A program made the position numbers and the translations under genes. A stretch of 64,000 nucleotides of DNA from Streptomyces sp. NBC_00704 (lineage in GTDB: Bacteria; Actinomycetota; Actinomycetes; Streptomycetales; Streptomycetaceae), in the NCBI RefSeq assembly GCF_036226605.1, contig NZ_CP109000.1, positions 1,302,001 through 1,366,000 on the forward strand, given 5' to 3'. Below, piece by piece: positions 48,838 to 59,612 of the stretch (its first letter is position 1; each line of letters opens with the position of its first letter). Under the pieces are notes generated by a model. The model did no database searches. It was not told where the DNA came from and saw nothing but the letters and a program-made list of their open reading frames with translations.

Positions 48838-50265
48838 TCAGCCGGTCTTCCTGATCAGCGCCAGGTACATGGCGTCGGTCCCGTGCACATGCGGCCACAG
48901 CTGGACGTCGGGGCCGTCCCCCAGGGCCGGGACGCCCGGCAGCAGCGGCCGCGCGTCGATCAGCTCGGCCTCCGGGCACTGCTTGAGGATGTCGGAGACG
49001 ACGGCCCGCGTCTCGGCGAGGTGCGGCGAACAGGTCGCGTACCCGACGACGCCCCCGACCCGGACCGAGTCCAGCGCCGTGCGCAGCAGTCCGCGCTGCA
49101 ACGGCCCGAACCCGTCGAGGTCCTCCGGGCGGCGCCGCCAGCGCGCCTCGGGCCGCCGGCGCAGCGCGCCGAGACCGGTGCACGGCACGTCCATCAGCAC
49201 CCGGTCGAAGGAGCCCGGCCGCCACGGCGGCCGCGTCCCGTCGGCGGCGATGACCTGGTAGGGGCCGGGGTTGCCGGCCAGCGCCCGGGCGACGAGGCCC
49301 GCCCGGTGCGGCTGCTTCTCCGAGGCCAGCAGGACCGCTCCGCGCTCGGCGGCGAGCGCGGCGAGCAGCGCGGCCTTGCCGCCGGGGCCGGCGCACCCGT
49401 CCAGCCACTTCGTGTCCGGCCCGTCGAGCGGCGCGGCGGCCAGCGCGAGCGCCACGAGCTGGCTGCCCTCGTCCTGGACGCCCGCCCGTCCCTCCCGGAC
49501 GGCGTCGACGGCGCCGGGCTCGCCGCCCTCGGTCAGCCGGACGGCGTACGGCGACCAGCGCCCGGCGACGGCGGCCTCCTCCCGGAGCAGTTCCTCGGTC
49601 GTGGCGCGTCCCGGCCGGGCGACCAGCGTCACCTCGGGCCGCTCGTTGTCGGCCTCCAACAGGTCCTCGATGCCGGCCCGGCCGCCGCCGAGCGAGTCCC
49701 ACAGCGCGGAGACGATCCAGCGCGGGTGGGAGTGCACGACGGCGAGGTGGTCCTCGGGGTCGTCGTCGTAGGGCGGGGCGACCTTCTCGATCCACTCGTC
49801 CAGATCGTGCTGGGCGATCTTGCGCAGCACGGCGTTGACGAACTTGGCGCGCCCGTCGCCGAGCACCACGCGGGCGAGGTCCACGGACGCGGACACGGCG
49901 GCGTGCGTCGGGATGCGCGTCCCCAGCAGCTGGTGCGCGCCGAGGCTGAGGACGTCGAGGACCGGCGGGTCGACCTCGCGCAGGGGCCGGTCGACGCATG
50001 CGGAGATGACGGCGTCGTACGTCCCCTGGCGGCGCAGCGTGCCGTAGACCAGCTCGGTGGCGAGGGCCGCGTCCCGCCCGTCGAACTTGTCGGGCCCCTC
50101 CTTCTCGCGCGCCTTGCGCAGCAGCGGCGGCAGCACGAGGTTGGCGTACGCGTCCCGCTCGTCCACGGCCCGCAGCGCCTCGAAGGCGAGGAGGCGGACC
50201 GGGTCCTTCTGGGGGCGGCGGTAGGGCTTGCCCGACTTGCGGGGACGCTGTGGCTGATCGCTCAC
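48838..50265 (-). CDS. rsmB: 16S rRNA m5C967 methyltransferase RsmB
   Basis: A 475-residue RsmB/Sun. The N-terminal NusB-like RNA-binding domain (35-165) has KFDGRDAALATELVYGTLRR and FVNAVLRKIAQHD. The SAM-dependent catalytic part has WLDGCAGPGGKAALLAALAA, the motif IV cysteine in DVPCTGLGALRRRPEARWRR and the catalytic cysteine in YATCSPHLAETRAV. It methylates C967 (E. coli numbering) of 16S rRNA. GTG at 50265. It follows fmt on the minus strand, as in the usual fmt-rsmB pairing, but is 304 bp away. Confidence 0.95.
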   Translation of the reverse strand: MSDQPQRPRKSGKPYRRPQKDPVRLLAFEALRAVDERDAYANLVLPPLLRKAREKEGPDKFDGRDAALATELVYGTLRRQGTYDAVISACVDRPLREVDPPVLDVLSLGAHQLLGTRIPTHAAVSASVDLARVVLGDGRAKFVNAVLRKIAQHDLDEWIEKVAPPYDDDPEDHLAVVHSHPRWIVSALWDSLGGGRAGIEDLLEADNERPEVTLVARPGRATTEELLREEAAVAGRWSPYAVRLTEGGEPGAVDAVREGRAGVQDEGSQLVALALAAAPLDGPDTKWLDGCAGPGGKAALLAALAAERGAVLLASEKQPHRAGLVARALAGNPGPYQVIAADGTRPPWRPGSFDRVLMDVPCTGLGALRRRPEARWRRRPEDLDGFGPLQRGLLRTALDSVRVGGVVGYATCSPHLAETRAVVSDILKQCPEAELIDARPLLPGVPALGDGPDVQLWPHVHGTDAMYLALIRKTG

Positions 50266-50569
50266 GAAAAGGTGCTCCGGATTGCAGGAGGGAAGACGCG
50301 TCCAGCGTACGTCGGCGCGCACGCGGGACGGTTTCGAGGGGCGGGTGGGAGTGACGGCGCAAGCACAGGGACGAGCGGGCCCCGCCCGGCGGCCGGGACG
50401 GGCGTCGCCCGCGGGGCCGGTGCGTCCTCGCCGGCCCGGCCGCACCGCCGCACGAACGCCAGGGTCCGCCGGACGAACGCGCGGATCGCCGGACGAACGC
50501 GCACGGTCCGGTGCGCCGCGCACGACAGCAAGGGCCCGACCGCTCACGGCGCGGGCCCGTGCGGGAGCG
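50266..50569. other. gap between fmt and rsmB with a weak hairpin and direct repeat
   Basis: No gene. A 7-bp stem GGGCCCG/CGGGCCC (50532-50538 and 50552-50558) may end the fmt transcript. The 16-mer CGCCGGACGAACGCGC occurs twice near 50469 and 50488. Nothing else was seen. Confidence 0.45.
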
Positions 50570-51502
50570 TTACGCCCCGACGGTCTCGCCGTCCGCGATC
50601 CGCACGCCGCGCGCCCAGTCGGCGGCCCGCATCGGCTTCTTGCCCTGGGCCTGCACCCACACCAGCTCGACCGCGCAGGAGCCGGTGCCGACGTGCACGC
50701 TGTTCTTGCCGACGGCCAGCGCGCCCGGCGCGAGGTCGGTCCGCTCAGGGACGGGGTGGACCTGGATCAGCTTGAGCCGTTCGCCGCGGAACGTGGTCCA
50801 CGCCCCGGGGGCCGGGGTGCAGCCGCGCACGACGCGGTCCACGCGCAGGGCCGGCGTGGCCCAGTCGACCTGCGCGTCCTCCACGGTGATCTTCGGGGCG
50901 AGGGTGATGCCCTCGCCCGGCTGCGGCACGGCCTTCAGGGCGCCGTCCTCGATGCCGTCCATCGTCGCGGCGAGCAGCCCGCTGCCGGCGAACGCCAGCC
51001 GGGTGAGCAGGTCGCCGCTGGTGTCGGTGGACCGGATCTCCTCGGTGACCGTCCCGTAGACCGGCCCCGAGTCGAGGCCCTCCTCGATGAGGAAGGTGGA
51101 GGCGCCGGTGATCTCGTCGCCCGCCATGATGGCGTGCTGCACCGGAGCGGCCCCGCGCCAGGCGGGCAGCAGCGAGAAGTGCAGGTTGACCCAGCCGTGC
51201 GCCGGGATGTCCAGCGCCGCCTTCGGCAGCAGCGCCCCGTAGGCCACGACGGGGCAGCAGTCCGGCGCGATCTCCCTCAGCCGCTCCAGGAACTCCGGGT
51301 CCCGGGGCTTCGCGGGCCTGAGCACCTCGATGCCGGCCTCCTCGGCCCGCTGGGCCACCGGGGAGGCCACCAGCCTGCGCCCGCGGCCGGCCGGCGCGTC
51401 CGGCCGGGTCACGACGGCGGCCACCTCGTGGCGCCCGGAGGCGATGAGAGCGTCCAGGGCGGGAACGGCGACCTCGGGGGTGCCGGCGAAGACGAGCTTC
51501 AT
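50570..51502 (-). CDS. fmt: methionyl-tRNA formyltransferase
   Basis: A 310-residue enzyme that formylates initiator Met-tRNA using 10-formyl-THF. Motifs: [20 protein letters not shown], the folate-site signature [18 protein letters not shown] with His-Ser-Leu-Leu-Pro, [16 protein letters not shown], and the C-terminal OB-like domain with [23 protein letters not shown] at 51502. It diverges from an HTH gene across a 266-bp region that holds GCATATGC and an AAGAAAG inverted repeat. Confidence 0.96.
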   Translation of the reverse strand: MKLVFAGTPEVAVPALDALIASGRHEVAAVVTRPDAPAGRGRRLVASPVAQRAEEAGIEVLRPAKPRDPEFLERLREIAPDCCPVVAYGALLPKAALDIPAHGWVNLHFSLLPAWRGAAPVQHAIMAGDEITGASTFLIEEGLDSGPVYGTVTEEIRSTDTSGDLLTRLAFAGSGLLAATMDGIEDGALKAVPQPGEGITLAPKITVEDAQVDWATPALRVDRVVRGCTPAPGAWTTFRGERLKLIQVHPVPERTDLAPGALAVGKNSVHVGTGSCAVELVWVQAQGKKPMRAADWARGVRIADGETVGA

Positions 51503-51719
51503 GAGTGGGCGGTGCCTCTCGGAGGGACGGACGGCGGGCAGCACACAAGTTTATGACGACCGCCGCGACCGCCGCGGACGGCTCGTCACCGCCCGGCGGA
51601 GCCGGCCGCCGACGGCACGCGCCCCGCCGGGGACGAACCGCGCGCACCGGACCCCCAGGGGCGTACGCATATGCCCATACGCCCCCACACCGTGACCAGC
51701 GGAGCGCCCCCGCGTTGTC

Positions 51720-52371
<652 letters not shown>

Positions 52372-52621
52372 CGCCTTCGCCCCGAACCCCCCTCTGCCCT
52401 CTCGGCCGCACCCGAGAGGGCAGCCGCATCTCCCCCCGCCGACGCCCGCGCAGCCCGACGCCCGCGCCGCCGACCGGCACCCGCGCCGCCCACCGGCGGC
52501 TGGCCCCCGTCGAAGTCCGCGCCCCACCGGCGCCCACTCGCCCACCGGTTCTGACTGGCCCACTGGTGCGACTGGCCCACTGGTGGCGACTCGCTCACCG
52601 GTGCCACGCCCCCGCACCGGC

Positions 52622-52813
52622 CGGAGGCCACTGTGCGACACGGGTCGGAGGCCACCGGGCGACACAGGCCGCAGGCCACCGCGCGGCACACGCCGCAAGC
52701 CACCGCTCAGCACACGCCGCAAGCCACCGCTCAGCACACGCCGCAAGCCACCGCTCAGCACACGCCGCAAGCCACCGCTCAGCACACGCCCCAGGCCACC
52801 GCGCGGCACAGGC
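52622..52813. repeat. 24-bp tandem repeat, eight copies
   Basis: Eight head-to-tail 24-bp units: four central copies (52694-52789) are identical (start CGCAAGCCACCG), outer ones diverge. A shorter degenerate repeat of GACTGGCCCACTGGTG type precedes it at about 52550-52610. Both fill the gap between the HTH gene and the priA stop at 52823. The period is a multiple of three, so frames are open through it (HTPQATAQ repeats on one strand), but no start or ribosome-binding site marks it as a gene. Confidence 0.9.
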
Positions 52814-52822
52814 CGCAGGGGC

Positions 52823-54985
52823 TCATCCGATGTCCGGCGGGTCGACCCGGACCCGCACCGCCTCCTCGCCGCCGCGGGCCATCCGGGCCGCCTGCGCCGC
52901 CTTCAACGCGGCGGCCAGCGCGGCGCCCCGGCCCGGCGGCACCCGGATCAGCGCGCGCTCCCACTGCTCCCCCGGCGGCGGCGAGCCGGGCCGGCGGGGC
53001 CGGCCGGCGGGGGCCGCCGGGACCGGCACCGGCCCCAACAGCTCGGCTTCCCGGGGTAGTTCGACCGCCCGCAGGAACCCGGTCACCGCCTCCGCCGTCC
53101 CCGAGACCGACGCCATCCGCGACACCGGCGGGAAGCCCAGCTCGGCCCGTTCGGCGAGTTCGCGCACCGCGTGCCCCACGGGGTCCCACCGCACCAGCGC
53201 CTGCACCGGCCGCAGCGTCGGCTCGGCGACGACGACCACAGTCCCCCCGGCCTCCTGCGGGCGCACGAGCGCGGCGGCGGCGATCCAGCGGCGCAGGGCG
53301 TCCTCCCCGGCCCGCAGATCGGGACGGCCGAGCATGGCCCAGCCGTCCAGCAGCAGGGCGGCCGCGTATCCGCCCTCGGCGACCGGTTCCGCGCCGGGCG
53401 TGGTCACCACGAGCGCGGGCGACGCCGACACCGTGTCCAGCACCTGCTCGCGCCCCGACGTGCGCACCGGCACGGCGGGGAACGCCCGGCCCAGCTCCTC
53501 GGCGGTCCGTCGCGCCCCCACGACCTGGGCCCGCAGCCGGAACGAGCCGCACTCCGGGCAGTGCCAGGCACTCTCCTCGCGCCCGCACCAGGCGCACCAC
53601 AGCGCGCCCCCCGCATCCCCGTCCCGGGCCTCCAGCGGGCCGGAGCAGTGCCGGCAGCGGGCCGCGGCCCGGCACTGCGCGCACGCCATCCGCGGCACGT
53701 ACCCGCGCCGGGGCACCTGCACGAGCACCGGCCCGTGCCGCAGCCCCTCACGGACGGCCTGCCAGGCGAGGGTGGGCAGCCGGGCGGCCCGCGCCGCCTC
53801 GTCCCGCGCCAGGTCGTGGTCGCCGACCGTCCGCACCAGCGGGGCGGCCCGCCGCACCGCTTCCCGTCCGGCGACCAGCGGCCGCGCCCACCCGCTCTCG
53901 ACGAGCTGGGCGCCCTCCACGGTGCAGCTCCAACCCCCCATCAGGAAAGCGCACTTGTCCTGTGCGGCCCGCAGCAGGAGCACCTCGCGCGCGTGCGGCT
54001 GCGGGGCGTGCAGCTCACTGTGGCTGTCGTCCCCGTCGTCCCAGAGCGCGACCAGCCCGAGGTCCTGGACCGGCGCGAACATCGCGGCGCGCGTGCCGAC
54101 GACGGCGCGCACGGACCCGCGTCGCACCGCCAGCCATTCCCGGTAGCGCTTCTCGGGGCCCGCGTCCGCGGTGAGCAGCGCGTGCCGCCCCTCCCCCAGC
54201 AACGCCGTCAGCGCCGCGTCGACCCGCGCGGCGGCCCGTCCGTCCGGTACGACGACCAGCGCCCCGCGCCCCGAGGCGAGCGTGGCGGCGACGGCCCGCG
54301 CCAGTTCCCCGCTCCACTCGGGCCCGGGCAGCGCGTTCCACACGGCGCGCGGCGCGCCGCCGGACGCCAGCGACTCCAGGAACGCGCCTCCTTGTTCGTA
54401 CCGGGCCCAGGTGCCCGCCCGAGGCGCCGCCGGCGGCGGCAGCGGAGCGGGCGAGGGCCGCTGCTCGGCCCGGGCGTTGCGCGGCGGCACGGCGAGTTGC
54501 AGCACGTCGGCGAGGCTCCCCGCGTAGCGGTCGGCGACGGCCCGCGCCAGCCCGAGGAGCCGCGGCCCGAGCACCGGTTCCGGCGACACCACCTGTGCGA
54601 GCGCCGCGAGCGGCCCCGAGTAGTCCGAGACCGCGAGCCGTTCGACGAGGAACCCGTCGATCAGCCCGCCTCCCTCGCGCCGCCCGTCGCGCACCCGGCC
54701 CCGCCCGGCCCCGAAACGCACCCGGACCCGGACACCGGGCTGCGCGTCCGCGTCCAGCTCGGCCGGGACGGCGTAGTCGAAGTAGCGGTCGAGATGCAGG
54801 ACGCCCTTGTCGACGAGCACCCGCGCGACCGGCAGTTCCTCGGCCAGCGCGGCCCCCCGCCAGGTCCGGGGCTTGGCCCGGGGCGTCTTGGCCCGCCGCA
54901 CGCTCTCGCGGATGAGCGCGAGCTGCTCCGGCGGGGCGCCGTCCCCGGCCGCCCCACCGCCCCCCTGCCCGTTCTCGCTGCTCAC
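52823..54985 (-). CDS. priA: primosomal protein N' (PriA), actinobacterial type
   Basis: A 720-residue PriA-like replication-restart protein. Parts: 3'-DNA-binding domain (VARVLVDKGVLHLDRYFDYA), degenerate helicase core, and the zinc region with eight cysteines (CAQCRAAARCRHC, CAWCGREESAWHCPEC). The Walker A is not recognisable (NALPGPEWSGELARA in its place) and the DEEH-type motif II reads LWDDGDDSHSE, so helicase activity is doubtful, as in mycobacterial homologues. GTG at 54985 is the probable start; an upstream frame to 55132 looks like leader. Confidence 0.88.
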   Translation of the reverse strand: MSSENGQGGGGAAGDGAPPEQLALIRESVRRAKTPRAKPRTWRGAALAEELPVARVLVDKGVLHLDRYFDYAVPAELDADAQPGVRVRVRFGAGRGRVRDGRREGGGLIDGFLVERLAVSDYSGPLAALAQVVSPEPVLGPRLLGLARAVADRYAGSLADVLQLAVPPRNARAEQRPSPAPLPPPAAPRAGTWARYEQGGAFLESLASGGAPRAVWNALPGPEWSGELARAVAATLASGRGALVVVPDGRAAARVDAALTALLGEGRHALLTADAGPEKRYREWLAVRRGSVRAVVGTRAAMFAPVQDLGLVALWDDGDDSHSELHAPQPHAREVLLLRAAQDKCAFLMGGWSCTVEGAQLVESGWARPLVAGREAVRRAAPLVRTVGDHDLARDEAARAARLPTLAWQAVREGLRHGPVLVQVPRRGYVPRMACAQCRAAARCRHCSGPLEARDGDAGGALWCAWCGREESAWHCPECGSFRLRAQVVGARRTAEELGRAFPAVPVRTSGREQVLDTVSASPALVVTTPGAEPVAEGGYAAALLLDGWAMLGRPDLRAGEDALRRWIAAAALVRPQEAGGTVVVVAEPTLRPVQALVRWDPVGHAVRELAERAELGFPPVSRMASVSGTAEAVTGFLRAVELPREAELLGPVPVPAAPAGRPRRPGSPPPGEQWERALIRVPPGRGAALAAALKAAQAARMARGGEEAVRVRVDPPDIG

Positions 54986-55180
54986 GCCTGCATTCTTACC
55001 AAACGCCACTGACAACGGCGGCCGACGCCCGAACCGACCGACGGCGACACCGGGGAACCGTTCCCCGATGTGCCTCGTCACCGACCGACAGACGGCCGAC
55101 GGCCGGTCGCCCGCGACGGTCCGGTGGCCCATGGCTCACGGGCGGTGGCGCTGCCCGAGGGCCTGCCGGTGACAACGACG

Positions 55181-55238
55181 GTCCGCGGCCTCCGCCGCCG
55201 GGCCGCAAGGGCGCGACCGGGCGGCGGAGGCCGCGGAC
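55181..55238 (-). terminator. metK downstream hairpin, distal
   Basis: A perfect 19-bp stem (55181-55199 and 55220-55238) with a 20-nt loop, the second of two strong hairpins after metK. The rest of 54986-55180 has no gene; it holds the priA promoter region. Confidence 0.8.
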
Positions 55239-55239
55239 G

Positions 55240-55287
55240 ACGACGTCGGCTCCCGAGACCGCAGCGGGTCCCGGGAGCCGACGTCGT
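55240..55287 (-). terminator. metK downstream hairpin, proximal
   Basis: A perfect 16-bp stem (55240-55255 and 55272-55287) with a 16-nt loop, 88 bp beyond the metK stop. With the next hairpin it forms a tandem terminator between metK and priA. Confidence 0.8.
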
Positions 55288-55374
55288 GCACAGCAGGGGC
55301 CGGAAGGACGGCCCAACCCGCTCCGGAGGGCTCCGGGGCGGGCAGGCAGGCGGTCCGGCGCGGCCGATGAGGCC

Positions 55375-56583
55375 CTACAGGCCCGCGGCCTTGCGCAGGG
55401 CGTCCACGCGGTCCGTGCGCTCCCAGGTGAAGTCGGGCAGCTCACGGCCGAAGTGACCGTAGGCGGCGGTCTGGGCGTAGATCGGGCGCAGCAGGTCGAG
55501 GTCGCGGATGATCGCCGCCGGGCGGAGGTCGAAGACGTCGTCGATGGCCTTCTCGATCTTCTCGGCGTCGATCTTGGCGGTGCCGAAGGTCTCGATGAAG
55601 AGACCCACCGGCTCGGCCTTGCCGATCGCGTAGGCGACCTGGACCTCGCAGCGGGCCGCGAGACCCGCCGCGACGACGTTCTTCGCCACCCAGCGCATCG
55701 CGTAGGCCGCCGAGCGGTCCACCTTGGACGGGTCCTTGCCCGAGAAGGCGCCGCCGCCGTGGCGGGCGAAGCCGCCGTAGGTGTCGATGATGATCTTGCG
55801 GCCGGTGAGGCCGGCGTCGCCCATGGGGCCGCCGATCTCGAAACGGCCGGTCGGGTTGACCAGCAGACGGTAGTTCTCGGTGTCGAGCTTGATCCCGTCG
55901 TCCAGCAGCGCCTTGAGCTCCGGCTCCACGACGAACTCGCGGATGTCGGGGGTGAGCAGCGACTCCAGGTCGATGTCGGAGGCGTGCTGCGAGGAGACGA
56001 CGACGGTGTCGAGGCGGACCGCCTTGTCGCCGTCGTACTCGATGGTGACCTGGGTCTTGCCGTCGGGGCGCAGGTAGGGGATGGTCCCGTTCTTGCGGAC
56101 GTCCGAGAGACGCTTCGACAGGCGGTGCGCCAGGAAGATCGGCAGCGGCATCAGGGTCGGGGTCTCGTCGGACGCGTAGCCGAACATCAGGCCCTGGTCG
56201 CCCGCGCCCTGCCGGTCCAGCTCGTCCTCGTCGCCCTCGACGCGGTTCTCGTACGCGGTGTCGACGCCCTGGGCGATGTCCGGGGACTGCGCGCCGATGG
56301 ACACCGAGACGCCGCAGGAGGCGCCGTCGAAGCCCTTCTTCGAGGAGTCGTAGCCGATTTCGAGGATCTTGTCGCGCACCAGCTGGGGGATCGGGGCGTA
56401 GGCCTTGGTGGTGACCTCGCCGGCGACGTGCACCAGACCGGTCGTGATCAAGGTCTCGACGGCGACCCGGGAGGTCGGGTCCTCACGCAGCAGGGCATCG
56501 AGAATGGTGTCGCTGATCTGGTCAGCGATCTTGTCGGGGTGACCCTCGGTCACAGACTCCGAAGTGAACAGGCGACGGGACAC
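55375..56583 (-). CDS. metK: S-adenosylmethionine synthase
   Basis: A 402-residue SAM synthetase, the length of the S. coelicolor enzyme, making SAM from methionine and ATP. Signatures: [20 protein letters not shown] near the start, [12 protein letters not shown], and [20 protein letters not shown]. It works as a tetramer with Mg and K. GTG at 56583 follows AGGGAGC; a frame reaching 56757 runs through the promoter. TAAACT at 56664-56669 on the minus strand may be the -10. Confidence 0.97.
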   Translation of the reverse strand: MSRRLFTSESVTEGHPDKIADQISDTILDALLREDPTSRVAVETLITTGLVHVAGEVTTKAYAPIPQLVRDKILEIGYDSSKKGFDGASCGVSVSIGAQSPDIAQGVDTAYENRVEGDEDELDRQGAGDQGLMFGYASDETPTLMPLPIFLAHRLSKRLSDVRKNGTIPYLRPDGKTQVTIEYDGDKAVRLDTVVVSSQHASDIDLESLLTPDIREFVVEPELKALLDDGIKLDTENYRLLVNPTGRFEIGGPMGDAGLTGRKIIIDTYGGFARHGGGAFSGKDPSKVDRSAAYAMRWVAKNVVAAGLAARCEVQVAYAIGKAEPVGLFIETFGTAKIDAEKIEKAIDDVFDLRPAAIIRDLDLLRPIYAQTAAYGHFGRELPDFTWERTDRVDALRKAAGL

Positions 56584-56823
56584 AACGCTCCCTGGGGTTG
56601 CAGCGGCTGCTGGCTGATCATTGGCGGACGCGACGGGAGCTGCGCCCGGCGTCGTCCGAGAACAGTTTATCGGTGATACCCCGCCACCGGCCCACCCGTC
56701 TCGCCTCTCGGGAGCGCTGTGACCTGCGGCACGGGCATTGTGCCGAAAGCCGAGCACGCTTGGCCAGGGGCGCCGCGTCCCAATCGAGCCGGGCGGGGGC
56801 CGACGACGAAGCGCATCAAACAG

Positions 56824-58026
56824 TCAGCCCAGTCGCTGCGTCACCAGGTCCCACACGATTTCGGCCAGGGCCTCCTTGGGCCCGTGGGGCACGGGCGTCT
56901 CGCTGCCGTCGGCGCCCAGCACGAGCGCCTCGTTCTCCTCGGAGCCGAACGTTCTGCGCTCCCCCACCTCGTTCACCACCAGCAGGTCGCACCCCTTGCG
57001 CCGCAGCTTCGTCCGGCCGTTGGCCAGGACGTCGTCGGTCTCGGCGGCGAAGCCGACGACCACCTGATCGGCGCGCGCCCGGTCGGCGGACAGCTCGGCG
57101 AGGATGTCCGGATTCCGCACGAGAACGATCGGGTCCGGTTCCTTGCCGTCCTTCTTTTTGATCTTTCCGGCCGCGTAGGTCTCCGGCCGGAAATCGGCCA
57201 CGGCGGCGGCCATGACGACGGCGTGCGCGTCGGCGGCCGCCTTCAGGACCGCCTCGCGCAGCTGGACGGCCGTGCCGACCTGCACGACGTCGACGCCCGC
57301 CGGGTCGGGCAGGCCGGTGTTCGCCGCGACCAGGGTGACGCGGGCGCCGCGGGCTGCGGCGGTGCGGGCCAGGGCGTAGCCCTGCTTGCCGGAGGAGCGG
57401 TTGCCGAGGAAGCGGACCGGGTCGAGGGGTTCGCGGGTGCCGCCGGCGCTGACGACGACGTGCCGGCCGGTCAGGTCGGGCTCGCGCACGCCCCTGGCGA
57501 GGACCCGGCGGCAGACCTCGAAGATCTCGCCGGGGTCGGGCAGGCGGCCCTTGCCCGTGTCGACGCCGGTGAGCCGCCCGACGGCCGGTTCGATGACGAC
57601 GGCGCCCCGGCGGCGCAGCGTCGCCACGTTCTCCTGGGTGGCGGGGTGCTCCCACATCTCGGTGTGCATGGCGGGGGCGAAGACGACCGGGCAGCGGGCC
57701 GTGAGGAGGGTGTTGGTGAGGAGGTCGTCGGCCAGGCCGTGGGCGGCCTTGGCGAGCATGTCGGCGGTGGCCGGGGCGACGACGACGAGGTCGGCCTGCT
57801 GGCCGATGCGGACGTGCGGGACCTCGTGGACGTCGTCCCAGACCTCGGTGGAGACCGGGTGGCCGGAGAGGGCGGACCAGGTGGCGGCGCCGACGAAGTG
57901 CAGCGCGGAGGCGGTGGGGACGACGCGCACGTCGTGCCCGGACTCCGTGAGCCGGCGCAGCAGCTCGCAGGCCTTGTAGGCGGCGATGCCGCCGCTGACC
58001 CCCAGAACGACCTTCGGTGTGTCCAC
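56824..58026 (-). CDS. coaBC: phosphopantothenoylcysteine synthetase/decarboxylase CoaBC
   Basis: A 400-residue bifunctional CoA-pathway flavoprotein. The CoaC half (1-180) starts VVLGVSGGIAAYKACELLRR with the active-site His near SALHFVGAATW and has the PAMHTEMWEHPA segment (usually PAMN). The CoaB half has EPLDPVRFLGNRSSGKQG for CTP and the KIKKKDG region with the catalytic lysine. It joins 4'-phosphopantothenate to cysteine and decarboxylates the product. It follows rpoZ, as in other actinobacteria. Confidence 0.95.
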   Translation of the reverse strand: MDTPKVVLGVSGGIAAYKACELLRRLTESGHDVRVVPTASALHFVGAATWSALSGHPVSTEVWDDVHEVPHVRIGQQADLVVVAPATADMLAKAAHGLADDLLTNTLLTARCPVVFAPAMHTEMWEHPATQENVATLRRRGAVVIEPAVGRLTGVDTGKGRLPDPGEIFEVCRRVLARGVREPDLTGRHVVVSAGGTREPLDPVRFLGNRSSGKQGYALARTAAARGARVTLVAANTGLPDPAGVDVVQVGTAVQLREAVLKAAADAHAVVMAAAVADFRPETYAAGKIKKKDGKEPDPIVLVRNPDILAELSADRARADQVVVGFAAETDDVLANGRTKLRRKGCDLLVVNEVGERRTFGSEENEALVLGADGSETPVPHGPKEALAEIVWDLVTQRLG

Positions 58027-58090
58027 CGTCTCTCCCCGGACCTCGACGATTGCGTCCGCCGTGACTGCCGGCGTACGAGTCCATCACACA

Positions 58091-58125
58091 CCACAGGCCC
58101 GGCAGTCGTGCTGCCGGGCCTGTGG
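58091..58125 (-). terminator. rpoZ-coaBC intergenic hairpin
   Basis: A perfect 15-bp stem (58091-58105 and 58111-58125, 5-nt loop) lies between rpoZ (stop 58151) and the coaBC start. It probably terminates or attenuates read-through from gmk-rpoZ. Confidence 0.75.
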
Positions 58126-58150
58126 AAAAACCTACTGCGAGCCGAAAATA

Positions 58151-58423
58151 CTACTGGGCGGGGCCTTCGACGGCCTCGGACGTCAGCAGTCCGGCGTTGA
58201 TCTCGCGGAGGGCGATCGAGAGCGGCTTCTCGTGGACGTGGGTGTCCACGAGCGGACCGACGTACTCGAGGAGGCCCTCGCCGAGCTGCGAGTAGTACGC
58301 GTTGATCTGGCGGGCCCGCTTGGCCGCGTAGATCACGAGGCTGTACTTCGAGTCGGTGGCCTCGAGGAGCTCGTCGATCGGCGGGTTGATGATGCCCTCG
58401 GGCGCGGAGATGGAAGAGGACAC
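58151..58423 (-). CDS. rpoZ: RNA polymerase omega subunit
   Basis: A 90-residue omega subunit with the family core [20 protein letters not shown] and [20 protein letters not shown]. It binds the beta' C-terminal tail and helps RNA polymerase assembly. It lies 70 bp downstream of gmk, the gene order of most actinobacteria. Confidence 0.97.
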   Translation of the reverse strand: MSSSISAPEGIINPPIDELLEATDSKYSLVIYAAKRARQINAYYSQLGEGLLEYVGPLVDTHVHEKPLSIALREINAGLLTSEAVEGPAQ

Positions 58424-58493
58424 GCTCTACCTTCCGATGGATGGGAAAAGACCGGTCGTGATCACGAAGGCCGCGAAGAGAACGGGCTCGCGA

Positions 58494-59087
58494 TCACACA
58501 ACATCCATCAAGGCTAGCAGCTCACGCGCCACGTCCTCGACGGAGGTGTTGACGAGGGTCACGTCGAACTCCGGCTCGGCGGCGAGTTCGATCTTTGCCG
58601 CCGCCAGGCGGCGTTCGATGACCTCGGGCGGTTCGGTGCCCCGCCCGGTGAGCCGGCGCACCAGTTCCTCCCAGGACGGAGGGGCCAGGAACACCAGCCG
58701 GGCCTCGGGCATGGACTCGCGGACCTGCCGGGCGCCCTGGAGGTCGATCTCCAGCAGCACCGGCTCGCCCGACTCCAGGCGCTCCAGGACGGCGGCGCGC
58801 GGGGTGCCGTAGCGGTTGCCGGCGAACTCGGCCCACTCCAGCAGCTCGCCGTTGGCGATCAGCTTGTCCATCTCCTCGTCGGTGACGAAGAAGTAGTGGA
58901 CGCCGTGCTGTTCGCCGGGGCGGGGCTTGCGGGTCGTCGCCGACACCGACAGCCACACCTCCGGGTGTTGCTTGCGCATATGAGCGACGACCGTGCTCTT
59001 GCCGACCCCGGAGGGGCCGGAGAGCACGGTCAGCCGCGGACGTACGTCCGGGGGCTCGGGGGTCGTCCCCCGGAATGTTGCAGCCAT
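58494..59087 (-). CDS. gmk: guanylate kinase
   Basis: A 197-residue kinase that phosphorylates GMP to GDP. Walker A is [39 protein letters not shown] binds [23 protein letters not shown] and [13 protein letters not shown] follow. Standard length. Gene order sIHF-gmk-rpoZ is conserved. Confidence 0.97.
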   Translation of the reverse strand: MAATFRGTTPEPPDVRPRLTVLSGPSGVGKSTVVAHMRKQHPEVWLSVSATTRKPRPGEQHGVHYFFVTDEEMDKLIANGELLEWAEFAGNRYGTPRAAVLERLESGEPVLLEIDLQGARQVRESMPEARLVFLAPPSWEELVRRLTGRGTEPPEVIERRLAAAKIELAAEPEFDVTLVNTSVEDVARELLALMDVV

Positions 59088-59147
59088 GCAGCGATTATTC
59101 CAGCAATCCCGGAGTGCCCGGGACCCCCTGCCGGCAGGACCCGGCCA

Positions 59148-59471
59148 TCAGGAGCCGGTGCTGCCGAACTCACGCTCCAGGGAGGCGATCTGGTTGGAGC
59201 CGAGGCCGCGAACCCGGCGGCTCTCGGAGATGCCGAGTCGCTCCATGATCTGCTTGGCGCGGACCTTGCCCACGCCGGGGAGCGACTCCAGGAGGGCGGA
59301 GACCTTCATCTTGCCGATGACGTCGTTTTCCTGACCCTGCTTGATGACCTCGTGAAGAGAGGCGCCGGAGTGCTTCAGTCGATTCTTGACCTCGGCCCGC
59401 TCCCGGCGAGCCGCGGCGGCCTTTTCGAGCGCGGCTGCGCGCTGTTCGGGGGTAAGGGGCGGAAGAGCCAC
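59148..59471 (-). CDS. sihF: integration host factor sIHF
   Basis: A 107-residue nucleoid protein equal in length to S. coelicolor sIHF (SCO1480). Helical N-terminus (ALPPLTPEQRAAALEKAAAA) then a helix-two-turns-helix DNA-binding fold with LESLPGVGKVRAKQIMERLG. It bends DNA and affects chromosome packing and sporulation; the mycobacterial mIHF is needed for phage L5 integration. GTG at 59471; the longer frame to 59576 is leader. Confidence 0.95.
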   Translation of the reverse strand: MALPPLTPEQRAAALEKAAAARRERAEVKNRLKHSGASLHEVIKQGQENDVIGKMKVSALLESLPGVGKVRAKQIMERLGISESRRVRGLGSNQIASLEREFGSTGS

Positions 59472-59570
59472 GCCTACGTCACCTCGGATGTCGAACTGTC
59501 GGATACGGACCGGCGAGGAACGTGATCGCCCCTCACCAGGGAGCCACGGGCGACACGCTTGCCCGTTCTC

Positions 59571-59595
59571 CCCCACTGCTTCGAAAAGCGTGGGG
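59571..59595 (-). other. hairpin in the sIHF 5' leader
   Basis: CCCCAC-T-GCTT (59571-59581), loop CGAA, then AAGC-GTGGGG (59586-59595) form a 10-bp stem with one bulge inside the leader, about 100 nt upstream of the GTG. Purpose unknown. Confidence 0.6.
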
Positions 59596-59612
59596 CTGCC
59601 CCCACTCGTCGG

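Noticed and set aside
52622..52813. CRISPR-like regular repeat
   Set aside because: The 24-bp units are directly adjacent with no unique spacers and no cas genes are nearby; it is a tandem minisatellite.
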